NCBI GenBank assembly: GCA_003446655.1
Contig: DMCZ01000165.1
Span: 1-54,633 of the forward strand
From: Thauera sp.
GTDB taxonomy: Bacteria; Pseudomonadota; Gammaproteobacteria; Burkholderiales; Rhodocyclaceae
Length of the DNA: 54,633 bases
Direction of reading: 5' to 3'
Below are positions 8,713-17,705 of this stretch, piece after piece. The number at the start of each line of letters is the position of its first letter. Position 1 is the first letter of the stretch. A program made the position numbers and the translations under genes. The notes below the pieces were generated by a model, which worked only from the letters and a program-made list of their open reading frames with translations, was not told the origin of the DNA and searched no databases.

Positions 8713-9714
8713 ATGTCGCTACACCCCGCCCAGGTCCTGTTCGCCGGCGAAAAACCCTTCCCTGCCCTGCCCGCCGTCGACCACTACGCCGGTGCCGAGA
8801 AGCTGATGATGAAGGCGCTCAAGCTGCAGCAGGAACTCGGCCCGGTGTTCGACATCACCTGCGACTGCGAGGACGGCGCCCGCACCGGCGCCGAGGCCGA
8901 GCACGCGCGCATGGTCGTCGCCGTCGTCAATGGCGCGGAAAACCACTTCGGCCGCGTCGGTGCGCGCATCCACGACATCACCCACCCCCACTGGCAGCGC
9001 GACCTGGAGATCCTGGTCGGCGGCGCCGGGCATCGCCTCGCCTTCGTGACCCTTCCCAAGGTGCGTTCGGCCGCCGACGCAGCCGAACAGATTCGCGAGC
9101 TGCGGCGCGTCGAGGCCGCCTGCAGCCTGGAACGCGCCCTCCCCGTCCATGTGCTGATCGAGACCCACGGCGCGCTGCGCGAAGCCTGGGAGATCGCCGC
9201 GCTCGACGGCGTCGAGTCGCTCGACTTCGGCCTGATGGACTTCGTCTCCGGCCACCACGGCGCCATCCCCGGCAGCGCGATGAAGAGCCCGGGCCAGTTC
9301 GAGCACCCGCTGATCGTGCGCGCCAAGGCCGACATCGCCGCCGCCGCGCTCGCCAACGGCGTCGTGCCCTCGCACAACGTCACCACCGAACTGCAGGACG
9401 TCGCCGTGATCCGCCACGACGCCGAGCGCGCCCGCCGCGAATTCGGCTACCTGCGCATGTGGAGCATCCACCCCAACCAGATCCTGCCGATCATCGCCGC
9501 GATGCAGCCCGACTTCTCCGAGGTCGAGGAAGCGTCCGAGATCCTGATCGCCGCGCAGGATGCTGCCTGGGGACCGATCCAGCACAAGGGGCGCCTGCAC
9601 GACCGCGCCTCGTATCGCTACTACTGGGAGCTGTTGCAGCGCGCACGCAACACCGGCATGGAGCTCCCGGACGAGACGCGGCAACGCTTCTTCACGCCCC
9701 ATCCGGCCGCCTGA
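8713..9714 (+). CDS. CitE-like CoA-ester lyase (HpcH/HpaI aldolase family)
   Basis: A 333-residue TIM-barrel enzyme of the citrate lyase beta/malyl-CoA lyase superfamily, which cleaves or forms acyl-CoA esters such as malyl-CoA or citramalyl-CoA. Visible markers are DCEDGARTG (the metal/CoA DxEDG region), LIETHGAL with the metal Glu, LDFGLMDFVSGHHGAIPGSAM with the metal Asp, and the C-terminal MWSIHPNQILPI segment that closes the active site in CitE relatives. GAGGAG precedes the ATG. It lies behind mdh, suggesting a role near C4/CoA-ester metabolism. No other citrate lyase subunits are present, so it is unlikely to be a CitDEF citrate lyase. The exact substrate cannot be told from sequence alone. 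Confidence 0.85.
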   Translation: MSLHPAQVLFAGEKPFPALPAVDHYAGAEKLMMKALKLQQELGPVFDITCDCEDGARTGAEAEHARMVVAVVNGAENHFGRVGARIHDITHPHWQRDLEILVGGAGHRLAFVTLPKVRSAADAAEQIRELRRVEAACSLERALPVHVLIETHGALREAWEIAALDGVESLDFGLMDFVSGHHGAIPGSAMKSPGQFEHPLIVRAKADIAAAALANGVVPSHNVTTELQDVAVIRHDAERARREFGYLRMWSIHPNQILPIIAAMQPDFSEVEEASEILIAAQDAAWGPIQHKGRLHDRASYRYYWELLQRARNTGMELPDETRQRFFTPHPAA

Positions 9715-9751
9715 ACGGGCGCATCAGTCGAACCGATACACGCAGGGGCGC

Positions 9752-10648
9752 TCAGTCCGCCGGCACGAGGCCCTCGATGACCTCGAGAAAGCCGCCGAGC
9801 AAGGGCCCGACCGGCCCCGCGGCGGTCGCGACCGCTAGCCGGAACTGCGCCTCGACGTCGGCGAGCGGCAGATAACGCACCCGCGCCATCCGCACCGTCT
9901 CAAGCGGCGCCGGCAGCACCGCGATCCCGAGCCCGGCCGCCACCAGGCCGATCTGCGTCGTCGCCTCGCGCGCCGTCTGCACGATACGCGGCTCGAAACC
10001 CGCCTCACGACAGAGCGCGCGCAGCACGGCCGGCAGGTCGGTGCCGACATCGGCCGGGAAGCTGATGAAATCCTCATCGCGCAGCTCGGCCACCGCCACC
10101 GCTCCGCCCGCGGCCAGCCGATGGCCCACGTTCACCACCACCCGCAAGGGATTGCGCGCGACCTCACGCAGCACGATGCCGTCCGGCGCGCGCCCGCCCT
10201 GCAGGCGCACGAAGCCGACGTCGAGCTCGCCGCGCGCGAGCGCGCCGAACTGCTCCGGCGTGAACATCTCGCGCAGCTGCAGGCGTACCGCCGGATAGCG
10301 CCGGCGATAGGCGTGCAGCGCGTCGGGCAGCAGATCGGTGAAGGGCAGCGAGGAGGTGAAACCCACCCGCAGTTCGCCCGACTCTCCGCGCGCGGCGCGC
10401 TGGGCCTCGGCGACCGCCTCGCCCACGCCGGCGAGGATGCGGCGGGCGTGATCGAGGAAGCACGTTCCCGCCGGCGTAAGGGTGACGCGGCGCTGGGTGC
10501 GCTCGAAGAGCCGCACGCCGATCTCGCCCTCGAGGTCGCGGATCTGCATCGACAGCGGCGGCTGGCCGATGTGCAGCCGTGCCGCGGCACGGGTGAAGTT
10601 CAGCTCCTCGGCCACGGCCACGAAATAGCGCAGATGTCGCAGCTCCAT
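9752..10648 (-). CDS. LysR-family transcriptional regulator
   Basis: A 298-residue LysR regulator. The N-terminal winged helix-turn-helix is clear: MELRHLRYFVAVAEELNFTR, then AAARLHIGQPPLSMQIRDLE and the wing RTQRRVTLTPAG. The remainder (about 90-290) is the periplasmic-binding-fold effector domain. It is transcribed divergently from the MFS transporter, with only 75 bp between them, so it probably controls that transporter and itself. The effector is unknown. The ATG at 10648 is preferred over longer in-frame starts because it gives the canonical family start. Confidence 0.92.
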   Translation of the reverse strand: MELRHLRYFVAVAEELNFTRAAARLHIGQPPLSMQIRDLEGEIGVRLFERTQRRVTLTPAGTCFLDHARRILAGVGEAVAEAQRAARGESGELRVGFTSSLPFTDLLPDALHAYRRRYPAVRLQLREMFTPEQFGALARGELDVGFVRLQGGRAPDGIVLREVARNPLRVVVNVGHRLAAGGAVAVAELRDEDFISFPADVGTDLPAVLRALCREAGFEPRIVQTAREATTQIGLVAAGLGIAVLPAPLETVRMARVRYLPLADVEAQFRLAVATAAGPVGPLLGGFLEVIEGLVPAD

Positions 10649-10665
10649 TGATCGCTTCCGTATAT

Positions 10666-10689
10666 CAATAACGCCTGTCGAATATATTG
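10666..10689. promoter_or_regulatory. Possible LysR binding site between lysR gene and MFS gene
   Basis: Inverted repeat CAATA (10666-10670) and TATTG (10685-10689) lies in AT-rich sequence (TATATCAATA...AATATATTGG) within the 75-bp divergent intergenic region. Its position and dyad symmetry fit a LysR site overlapping both promoters. Confidence 0.4.
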
Positions 10690-10723
10690 GACCGACCCGC
10701 GGACGGCAACTTAGCATCCCGCC

Positions 10724-11944
10724 ATGCCCTATGCCTCCCCCGCTCTCGCTGCCGACCCGCCTTCGAGCTACCTCGAGGCAGGCACCCCGGAATACCGTCG
10801 CGCCAACGTCGCGATGTTCATCGGCGGCTTCGCCACCTTCGCGCTCGTCTATTGCACCCAGCCCCTGCTGCCGCTGCTCGCGTCCGAGTTCGGCGTCAGC
10901 GCGGCGAGCGCCAGCCTGAGCGTATCGGCGACCACCGCCGGGCTCGCGCTGATGCTGATTCCGGGCAGCGTGCTCGCCGACCGCCTCGGTCGCCAGCAAC
11001 TGATGAAGTTAGCGCTCGCGATCGCCGCGGCGCTCGCGCTCGCCACCGCCTTCGCGCCCGACTTTCTGTCGCTGCTGGTGCTGCGCGGCCTGCTCGGCGT
11101 GGTGCTCGCCGGGCTGCCCGCAGCAGCCATGGCCTACATCGGCGAGGAGGTGGCGCCCAATGTGCAGGCGCGCGCGATGGGTCTTTACATCGCGGGCAAT
11201 GCCCTAGGGGGCATGAGCGGGCGCTTCGTCGGCGCGCTGATCACCGACTGGAGCTCGTGGCGCACGGCGCTCGCCGTGATCGGGGTGTTCGGGCTGGTGT
11301 CCGCGGTGGTGTTCTGGCGCCGGCTGCCGGCGTCGCGCCACTTCGTGCCGCGCGCGGCCACGCCTGCTCGCATCTTCCGCGATGCCTTGGCGATCTACCG
11401 CGACGCCGGGCTGCCGTGGCTGTTCCTGGTCGCGTTCCTTGCCATGGGCGCCTTCGTCGGCCTGTACAACTTCCTCGGCTTTCGCCTACTCGAGCAGCCT
11501 TATGCGCTCGGCCAGAGCGCGATCGGCGCGGTCTTCCTGCTCTACCTCGTCGGCACCTGGGCCTCGGCGCTCAGCGGGCGGCTTGCCGAGCGCCAAGGGC
11601 GGCCGCGGGTGCTGTGGCTGATGGTGGCGGTGATGGGCAGCGGGCTGGCGCTCACGCTGGCGCAGCCGCTGTGGCTGATCGTCGCCGGCGTGGGCGTGTT
11701 CACCTTCGGTTTCTTTGCCGCCCATGCGCTCGCCAGCGGCTGGGTGGGGCGGCGGGCAGGCGAGCGGCGGGCGCTGGCCTCGGCGCTCTACCTGTCGAGC
11801 TACTACCTCGGCGCCAGCGTCATCGGCAGCCTGGCCGGCACTGCCTGGGCCGCCGGACACTGGACCGGGCTGTCGGCGCTGCTCGGCACCTGCGTGCTCG
11901 CCACGCTTGGCGTGGCGCTGTACCTTCGCCGCCTGCCTACTTGA
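10724..11944 (+). CDS. MFS transporter, YnfM/AraJ-like
   Basis: A 406-residue major facilitator with about 12 membrane segments starting near residue 30. The MFS loop motif between segments 2 and 3 is visible as GSVLADRLGRQQLMK (about 86-100). YCTQPLLPLLASEFGVS at the end of the first segment resembles YnfM-type transporters. The divergent LysR gene is the likely regulator. Its 3' end overlaps the convergent hisP gene by 8 nt. The substrate is unknown; related proteins export sugars, arabinose-like compounds or drugs. Confidence 0.9.
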   Translation: MPYASPALAADPPSSYLEAGTPEYRRANVAMFIGGFATFALVYCTQPLLPLLASEFGVSAASASLSVSATTAGLALMLIPGSVLADRLGRQQLMKLALAIAAALALATAFAPDFLSLLVLRGLLGVVLAGLPAAAMAYIGEEVAPNVQARAMGLYIAGNALGGMSGRFVGALITDWSSWRTALAVIGVFGLVSAVVFWRRLPASRHFVPRAATPARIFRDALAIYRDAGLPWLFLVAFLAMGAFVGLYNFLGFRLLEQPYALGQSAIGAVFLLYLVGTWASALSGRLAERQGRPRVLWLMVAVMGSGLALTLAQPLWLIVAGVGVFTFGFFAAHALASGWVGRRAGERRALASALYLSSYYLGASVIGSLAGTAWAAGHWTGLSALLGTCVLATLGVALYLRRLPT

Positions 11945-12701
11945 GGTTGCCCGACAGGAACTGACGCAGGCGCTCGCTCTTCGGCTGCCCGAAGACCTGC
12001 GCCGGCGGCCCGCTCTCTTCGGCCAGGCCCTGATGGAGGAACATCACCTGGCTCGACACCTCGCGCGCAAACCCCATCTCGTGGGTCACCACCACCATGG
12101 TGCGGCCCTCCTCGGCCAGCCCGCGCATCACCTTCAGCACCTCGCCCACCAGCTCCGGGTCGAGCGCCGAGGTCGGCTCGTCGAACAGCAGCACCGCGGG
12201 CTCCATCGCCAGCGCGCGCGCAATGGCCACGCGCTGCTGCTGGCCACCCGACAGGTGCGCCGGGTAGCTGTCCTTGAAGCGGCTGATGCCCACCTTGTCG
12301 AGGTAGGCCATCGCGCGCTCGAGCGCCTGCCGCCTGGGCACGCCGAGCACATGCACCGGCGCCTCGATGACGTTCTCCAGCACCGTCATGTGCGCCCACA
12401 GGTTGAAGTGCTGGAACACCATCGCCAGCCGCGTGCGCAGGCGTTGGAGCTGTTTCGCGTCGGCCACCCTCAGGTGTCCGTCCTTGCCCGGCACCAGGCG
12501 GATCTCCTCGCCGGCGACGCTGATGCGGCCGGCGTCGGGCTGCTCGAGGAAGTTGATGCAGCGCAGGAAGGTGCTCTTGCCCGAGCCGGACGAGCCGATG
12601 ATGGTGATCACGTCGCCCGCCTCGGCCGACAGCGACACGCCCTTCAGCACCTCGTGGTCGCCGTAGCGCTTGTGCAGGTCTTCGACGGTAAGCTGGGTCA
12701 T
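11937..12701 (-). CDS. hisP: Amino-acid ABC importer ATP-binding protein, HisP-like
   Basis: ATPase subunit of a polar amino acid importer, 254 residues. Walker A GSSGSGKST is at 36-44; the Q-loop VFQHFNLWAHMTVLENV, signature LSGGQQQR, Walker B VLLFDEPTSALDPE and switch THEMGFAREV all follow in order. The protein is close in wording to enterobacterial HisP, including the DKHKRYG-like N-terminus and the KDGHLRVADAKQLQRLRTRL insert. It is the last gene of a four-gene operon (binding protein, HisQ, HisM, HisP), 24 nt after hisM. Histidine, arginine or lysine/ornithine are all possible substrates. Confidence 0.92.
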   Translation of the reverse strand: MTQLTVEDLHKRYGDHEVLKGVSLSAEAGDVITIIGSSGSGKSTFLRCINFLEQPDAGRISVAGEEIRLVPGKDGHLRVADAKQLQRLRTRLAMVFQHFNLWAHMTVLENVIEAPVHVLGVPRRQALERAMAYLDKVGISRFKDSYPAHLSGGQQQRVAIARALAMEPAVLLFDEPTSALDPELVGEVLKVMRGLAEEGRTMVVVTHEMGFAREVSSQVMFLHQGLAEESGPPAQVFGQPKSERLRQFLSGNLK

Positions 12702-12725
12702 GGAGAGAAATCCTTGAAGCTGGGC

Positions 12726-13451
12726 TCACGCCGCCTTGCGCAGCGGCTTGCGCGGCTGCAGGTGGGCGAGCCAGCGCCGCTCGGCGATGCGGAACAGGCC
12801 GACCAGCGCGAAGGTGATGGCGAGATAGATCAGGCCGGCGAAGATGAAGGCCTCGAACGGCGCGAAGAACTGCGAATAGGCGTTGCGTGCCGCCCCGGTG
12901 AGATCGACCAGCGTCACCGTCGAGGCGATCGAGGTGCCGTGCAGCATGAAGATGATCTCGTTGCTGTAGGCCGGCAGCGCACGACGCAGCGCGCCCGGCA
13001 GCAGGATGCGGCGCAGCATGGTGAAGCGGCTCATGCCGCAGGCGCGGGCGGCCTCGATCTCGCCGTGGGGCATGGCGCGCAGCGCGCCGGCGATGATCTC
13101 GGTGGTGTAGGCGCCGGTGTTGAGCGCGAAGGTGACCAGCGCACACCCATAGGGGTCGCGGAACACCAGCCAGAAGGCGTTGCCCGCCTCCCACTGCGCC
13201 TGGATCCACTCGAACTGGCCGAGGCCGTAGTACATCAGCAGCAGCTGCACCAGCATCGGCGTGCCGCGGAAGAAATAGCTGTAGGCCCACACCGGTGCGG
13301 AAAGCCAGCGATTCGGCGACACACGGAGCACCGCGAGCGGGATCGCCAGCACCAGGCCGGCGATCAGCGACAGCACAGTGAGCTTCACCGTCAGCCACAG
13401 CCCGTCGAGGTAGGCGGGCCAGCTTTCGGCAAACAGGCTCCACTCGATCAT
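12726..13451 (-). CDS. hisM: Amino-acid ABC importer permease, HisM-like
   Basis: A 241-residue inner-membrane permease with about five transmembrane segments. The HAAT-family EAA loop that contacts the ATPase is visible as EIEAARACGMSRFTMLRRILLP. YFFRGTPMLVQLLLMYYGL is the usual segment after the first helices. The start ATG overlaps the hisQ stop as ATGA, so translation is coupled. It pairs with HisQ to form the heterodimeric channel. A reading frame continuing upstream is only the shadow of hisQ. Confidence 0.9.
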   Translation of the reverse strand: MIEWSLFAESWPAYLDGLWLTVKLTVLSLIAGLVLAIPLAVLRVSPNRWLSAPVWAYSYFFRGTPMLVQLLLMYYGLGQFEWIQAQWEAGNAFWLVFRDPYGCALVTFALNTGAYTTEIIAGALRAMPHGEIEAARACGMSRFTMLRRILLPGALRRALPAYSNEIIFMLHGTSIASTVTLVDLTGAARNAYSQFFAPFEAFIFAGLIYLAITFALVGLFRIAERRWLAHLQPRKPLRKAA

Positions 13452-14134
13452 GCCGCGGCCCTCCGCACGCCCACCGAGTAGCGCCGCTCGAGCCAGCCGA
13501 AGACCAGCCCGGACACCGCCGTCAGCAGCAGGTAGAACACGCACACCACGGCGTAGAACAGGAAGGGCTCGTGCGTCGTGCGGCCGGCCTGATCGGCGAG
13601 CCAGGTGATGTCCGAGAGGCCGATGATCGACACCAGCGCGGTGCTCTTCTGCATGACCTGCCAGTTGTTGCCCAGGCCGGGCAAGGCATGGCGCAGCATC
13701 TGCGGGAACAGGATGCGGTGAAACACCTGCCAGCGACTCATGCCGTAGGCCCGCCCGGCCTCGAGCTGCCCGGCCGGCACGGCCATGAAGGCGCCGCGGA
13801 AGGTCTCGGTGAAATAGGCGCCGAAGATGAAGCCCAGCGTCACCACGCCGGCGACGAAGGGATTCACATCCACGTATTCCATGCCGAGCGCGTCGGTGAT
13901 CACGTTGATGCCGACCTGACCGCCGTAGAAGATCAGCAGCATCATCACCAGGTCGGGAATGCCGCGCACGACCGTCGTGTAGACGGTGGCGGGCAGTCTC
14001 AGTAGCGGATTCGGCGACAGCCGCGAGGAGGCGCCGATCAGCCCGAGCACGAGCGCGAGCAGCAGCGAGAACACCGCCACGCGCAAGGTCACCCAGGCGC
14101 CGTCGAGAAGGGAAGGAAGATAGCCGTGGAGCAT
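13448..14134 (-). CDS. hisQ: Amino-acid ABC importer permease, HisQ-like
   Basis: A 228-residue permease, partner of HisM. It opens with MLHGYLPSLLDGAWVTLRVA, the common start of HisQ-type proteins, has VVRGIPDLVMMLLIFYGGQ, and has the EAA-type loop QLEAGRAYGMSRWQVFHRILFP. ATG at 14134 is chosen because it gives the family N-terminus; an upstream in-frame ATG adds nine non-matching residues. The gene is separated from the binding-protein gene by a stem-loop, a common way to make more binding protein than permease. Confidence 0.9.
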   Translation of the reverse strand: MLHGYLPSLLDGAWVTLRVAVFSLLLALVLGLIGASSRLSPNPLLRLPATVYTTVVRGIPDLVMMLLIFYGGQVGINVITDALGMEYVDVNPFVAGVVTLGFIFGAYFTETFRGAFMAVPAGQLEAGRAYGMSRWQVFHRILFPQMLRHALPGLGNNWQVMQKSTALVSIIGLSDITWLADQAGRTTHEPFLFYAVVCVFYLLLTAVSGLVFGWLERRYSVGVRRAAA

Positions 14135-14223
14135 CGGGAAAGCCCCCGCCCGGTCGCACATGCGGTCCGTGCCGGAAGCAGAAACGTGAAGGCGGCCATC
14201 AGGCCGCCGCCGGGTTATGCAGC

Positions 14224-14255
14224 GCGGCGTGCGGCGCCTCGGGCCCGCACGCCGC
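14224..14255 (-). repeat. Strong intercistronic stem-loop between binding-protein and permease genes
   Basis: Arms 14224-14234 and 14245-14255 are perfect 11-bp complements (GCGGCGTGCGG/CCGCACGCCGC) with a 10-nt loop. There is no T run, so it is more likely a 3'-end stabiliser or attenuating hairpin for the upstream binding-protein message than a full terminator. Confidence 0.6.
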
Positions 14256-14263
14256 CTGCGCAG

Positions 14264-15055
14264 TCACTCGCCGTAGATGTCGTAGTCGAAGTACTTCTTG
14301 CGGATCTCGTCGTACTTGCCGTTGGCGCGGATGGTGGCCAGCGCCTTGTTCAGCTTGTCCTTGAGCTCGGTGTCCTGCTTGCGCAGCGCGATGCCCACGC
14401 CCTCGCCGATCACCCCCTTCTCGTCCGCATTGCGGCCGTGGTAGAGACCACCGGCAAACTCGTAACCCGCGCCAGCCGGCTGCTTCAGGAAGCCGCCGTC
14501 GGCCACCAGCGCGTCGGCCCAGGCGGCGTCGATGCGACCCGCCGACAGGTCGAGGTAGGCTTCTTCCTGGCGGGCGTAGCGCACCACGGTCACGCCCTGC
14601 TCCGCCCAGAAGCGGGTGGCGAAGCTGTCGGCCACGGTGCCACGCTGCACGCCGATCCGCTTGCCCTTGAGCAGGTTCAGCTCGGGCAGCAGGTCGCTAC
14701 CCTTCTTTGCCACCAGGCCCAGCGGGGTGGCGTAGTACTTGTCGGTGAAATCGACCCGCTTCTTGCGCTCCTCGGTGATCGACATCGAGGCCGAGATGGC
14801 GTCGAACTTGCGGCTCAGCAGCGCGGGAATCATGCCGTCCCACTCCTGCTTGACCCACACGCACTTGGCCTTGAGCTCCTCGCACAGCGCGTTGGCAATA
14901 TCCACATCCAGGCCTGCCACCGCACCGCTGGTGTCCACCGTGTTGAACGGGGGGTAGGCGCCTTCAGTGGCGAAGCGGATGGTGTCCCAGTCCTTGGCCA
15001 TTGCGCCCTGGGCAGCAAGCGCCAGCGCGGCCAGCATCAGCGTGCGTCGGATCAT
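14264..15055 (-). CDS. Periplasmic amino-acid-binding protein of the HisQMP-like importer
   Basis: A 263-residue solute-binding protein of the HisJ/ArgT type. The first 20 or so residues (MIRRTLMLAALALAAQGAMA) are a Sec signal peptide, cleaved before KDWDTIRFATEGAYPPFN. FDAISASMSITEERKKRVDFTDKYY is the family core, and RIDAAWADALV and GKYDEIRKKYFDYDIYGE complete it. AAGGACC precedes the ATG. It is the first gene of the operon with the HisQ-, HisM- and HisP-like genes. The ligand is probably a basic or polar amino acid; sequence does not fix which. Confidence 0.9.
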   Translation of the reverse strand: MIRRTLMLAALALAAQGAMAKDWDTIRFATEGAYPPFNTVDTSGAVAGLDVDIANALCEELKAKCVWVKQEWDGMIPALLSRKFDAISASMSITEERKKRVDFTDKYYATPLGLVAKKGSDLLPELNLLKGKRIGVQRGTVADSFATRFWAEQGVTVVRYARQEEAYLDLSAGRIDAAWADALVADGGFLKQPAGAGYEFAGGLYHGRNADEKGVIGEGVGIALRKQDTELKDKLNKALATIRANGKYDEIRKKYFDYDIYGE

Positions 15056-15164
15056 GTGTGGTCCTTCATGCAAAGTTAACGGCGGCATTCTAACCGCTGC
15101 AATGCGCGCCGTTACTGGAATTCGCCGAAAACCGGCAATGCTGCAGTGCGCAAAAGCCCTTGAT

Positions 15165-16070
15165 TCAGCGCAGCTTTTCGGCCAGCGCCCGCGCCAGCAC
15201 CTGCGCCGCCGGCGGATGGAAGCGGAAGAAAAGCTCCGGCTCCACGAGCTCGAGCTCCATCAGGCGAAACACCCCTGGCCCGATGCGCACGAAATCCACC
15301 CGTGCATACAGCGGCAACGACGGGCAGGCCGCCACCGCCGCCTCGGCGAAGGCGCGCTCGGCGGCATCCGGTTCGTGCGGATGCACCGTCCCGCCGTGGT
15401 CGTCCTGCACGCGAAAATCGCCCGCGCGCGGCGTCTTGCGGATCGCGTGCGTGCTGCGGCCGTCGATCACGATCAGCGAAAGCTCGCCGTGGTCGAGCAC
15501 CGCCGGCTCGAACACCTGCACCATCATCGCCTCCTGCGCCACGCAGCGCGCGAACACCAGCTCGTGCTCGGCAACGGTCGCCGCGCTTACCCGGAAGGTG
15601 AGCCGCGCGGCGCCGGACACCGCCGGCTTGAACACGATATCGTCCCAGCCCTCGGACGCCATGATCGCCGCCAGCGAGGCCGCCTCGCCACGCTCGACGA
15701 AGCGCGTCGGCACGATCGCGACCTCCCGCGCCTGCAGGTCGGCGAGGTAGTGCTTATCCACGTTCCATCGGATCAGGCCAGCGTCGTTGAACAGCCGGGT
15801 CGCCGCCGACACGCGCTCGAGCCAGGGCGAGAACTCGGCAAAGCGGTCGAAGTAGTCCCAGGTCGAGCGGAACAGCGCGCTGCGGCACTGCGACCAGTCC
15901 ATCCGCGGATCGGACCACGAACGACGTGCCACGCTCAGCCCCTGATCAGCGAGCGCGCAAGCCACCAGTTCTTCCTCATGCGCAATCTGCGCCTGGTACC
16001 AGTCGTCGCGGTCAGGCTGCACGTAGCGATCCTCAGTCAGGATCACGACATCGATCGGGTTGGCATTCAT
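15165..16070 (-). CDS. ATP-grasp domain protein
   Basis: A 301-residue cytoplasmic protein resembling ATP-grasp ligases of the RimK/glutathione-synthetase and DcsG-like groups. The visible pattern is an N-terminal domain with RSTWDYFDRFAEFSPWLER, a central nucleotide-binding lobe around IVFKPAVSGAARLTFRV, MMVQVFEPAV..GELSLIVIDG, and the C-terminal metal-binding segment YARVDFVRIGPGVFRLMELELVEPELFF. The lysine in VFKP and the acidic residues in MELELVEPEL fit ATP and metal ligands. Such enzymes join a carboxylate to an amine or thiol; the substrate is unknown. It stands alone, divergent from the luciferase-like gene with 47 bp between them. Confidence 0.78.
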   Translation of the reverse strand: MNANPIDVVILTEDRYVQPDRDDWYQAQIAHEEELVACALADQGLSVARRSWSDPRMDWSQCRSALFRSTWDYFDRFAEFSPWLERVSAATRLFNDAGLIRWNVDKHYLADLQAREVAIVPTRFVERGEAASLAAIMASEGWDDIVFKPAVSGAARLTFRVSAATVAEHELVFARCVAQEAMMVQVFEPAVLDHGELSLIVIDGRSTHAIRKTPRAGDFRVQDDHGGTVHPHEPDAAERAFAEAAVAACPSLPLYARVDFVRIGPGVFRLMELELVEPELFFRFHPPAAQVLARALAEKLR

Positions 16071-16117
16071 GGCGCGCCTGTGGCGTAATCGGGGGCCGCG
16101 ATTCTAGCAAGACTGCC

Positions 16118-17161
16118 ATGTCCCAACCGACCACCCCCCTCTCCGTCCTCGACCTCGCGCCCGTCACCGCCGGCAGCACGCCGGCTGACGCGCTGCGCAA
16201 CACCCGCGAGCTCGCCCAGCTTGCCGACCGCTGCGGCTACACCCGCTACTGGCTCGCCGAGCACCACAACATGACCGGCATCGCCAGCGCTGCCACCGCG
16301 GTGGTCATCGCCCATGTGGCGGGCGCGACCGAGCGCATCCGCGTCGGCGCCGGCGGCATCATGCTGCCCAACCACGCACCGCTGGTAATCGCCGAACAGT
16401 TCGGCACGCTCGAGTCGCTGTTCCCGGGGCGCATCGACCTCGGCCTCGGCCGCGCGCCGGGCACGGACCAGAACACTGCGCGCGCCCTGCGCCGCCACCT
16501 CGCCGGCAGTGACGACAACTTCCCGCAGGACGTGCTCGAGCTGCAGTCCTACTTCCAGCCGGTTAAGCCCAACCAGGCCGTGCGCGCCGTGCCCGGCGCC
16601 GGCTTGAACGTGCCGATCTGGCTGCTCGGCTCCAGCCTCTACAGTGCCGAACTTGCGGCCCACCTGGGCTTGCCGTTCGCGTTCGCCTCGCACTTTGCGC
16701 CGCGCTTCCTGTTCAAGGCCATCGACCTGTATCGCAGCCGTTTCCAGCCGTCGGAACAGCTCGACAAGCCCTACGTCGCGGTCGCCACCAACGCCATCGC
16801 GGCCGACACCGACGACCAGGCGCAGCACCTGCTGCGCTCGCTACGCCTGCGCTTCGCGGCCATGGCGCGCGGCGTGCGCGGCCAGCTGCAGCCACCGGAA
16901 GCGTTCAACGAGCACGACTGGTCGCCGGCGGAACTCGCCTTCTCCGACGAGTCGCTCGCCTGCTCGGCCGTCGGCTCGCCGGCCGAAGTGCGCAAGCAAC
17001 TCGAGGGCCTGATCGCGCAGACCAACGCCGACGAACTCGTCCTCACCGCGCAGATCTTCGATCACGCGGCGCGGCTCAAGTCCTTCGCGCTCGTGGCTGA
17101 GGCGTGGGGCCTACCTGCCCTCACGTCTGCTGATCAGAGCTCGGCAGCCGCGCCAGCATGA
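16118..17161 (+). CDS. LLM-class flavin-dependent oxidoreductase
   Basis: A 347-residue luciferase-like monooxygenase of the single-component, YhbW-like subgroup. The N-terminus (PLSVLDLAPVTAGSTPADAL) and YTRYWLAEHHNM, followed by RIRVGAGGIMLPNHAPL and LFPGRIDLGLGRAPGTD, are the diagnostic segments. It would use reduced flavin and oxygen; the substrate is unknown. The start at 16118 gives the standard N-terminus. Its last 41 bases overlap the end of the convergent DUF5610 gene. Confidence 0.88.
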   Translation: MSQPTTPLSVLDLAPVTAGSTPADALRNTRELAQLADRCGYTRYWLAEHHNMTGIASAATAVVIAHVAGATERIRVGAGGIMLPNHAPLVIAEQFGTLESLFPGRIDLGLGRAPGTDQNTARALRRHLAGSDDNFPQDVLELQSYFQPVKPNQAVRAVPGAGLNVPIWLLGSSLYSAELAAHLGLPFAFASHFAPRFLFKAIDLYRSRFQPSEQLDKPYVAVATNAIAADTDDQAQHLLRSLRLRFAAMARGVRGQLQPPEAFNEHDWSPAELAFSDESLACSAVGSPAEVRKQLEGLIAQTNADELVLTAQIFDHAARLKSFALVAEAWGLPALTSADQSSAAAPA

Positions 17162-17705
17162 AGCGGTCGTAACCCTTCAGCACCAGCTCGCGCGTCTTCA
17201 TCACGTCGGCCTCGACCGCGCCGTTGAAGACGCCGAGCCCATCGAGAATGTCGCGTGCCTCGCCAAAGCCCCTCTCGAAACCGCCACGGATGACATCCAT
17301 GAAGTCGCGCAGCACCGTTTCCGGCTCATCGCCCGGGCGGCGCGCGGCGTATGCGTCGAAGAACGCGGTCGACATCGACACGATACGCTCGGCCGTGGCC
17401 TCAGCGGAGTTGTCCTGGCTCATCGCGTTCTGGATCGCATCCGGACCCAGGGTCGGCGCCAGTGCCTCGTTGATGCCCTCGATCGCCGTGCGCAGCAGCA
17501 AGGCCTGCGACTCGTTACCCGATCGGATCGACACCTCCAGCGAGGCCTGCAGGATCTTGCCGTCGAGATCCTTGCGCAAAGCGCCTTCCGACACCTCGTC
17601 CTGGCGCTGCACGCGCGAAGCGGCCGCGCTGTTCTGGCGCGCAGCCTCGGCCGGCTGGAAGGCGCCGCTGGCAAGGGCGGACTGCGCGGGCAGGATCGTG
17701 TTCAT
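17121..17705 (-). CDS. DUF5610-like protein
   Basis: A 194-residue soluble protein of unknown function. The C-terminal two thirds (about 70-185) resembles the DUF5610 domain: alpha-helical, with VLRDFMDVIRGGFERGFGEA and RDILDGLGVF followed by MKTRELVLKGYDRFM. The N-terminal 35 residues are rich in Ala, Gln and Ser and look disordered. An AGGAGACGATC ribosome site precedes the ATG. Some members of this group occur in flagellated bacteria, but nothing here ties it to motility. The 3' end overlaps the convergent oxidoreductase gene. Confidence 0.75.
   Translation of the reverse strand: MNTILPAQSALASGAFQPAEAARQNSAAASRVQRQDEVSEGALRKDLDGKILQASLEVSIRSGNESQALLLRTAIEGINEALAPTLGPDAIQNAMSQDNSAEATAERIVSMSTAFFDAYAARRPGDEPETVLRDFMDVIRGGFERGFGEARDILDGLGVFNGAVEADVMKTRELVLKGYDRFMLARLPSSDQQT

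Noticed and set aside
11803..13443. A 546-codon minus-strand frame spanning hisP and hisM
   Set aside because: It is out of frame with both importer genes, which have clear ABC motifs and coupled starts.
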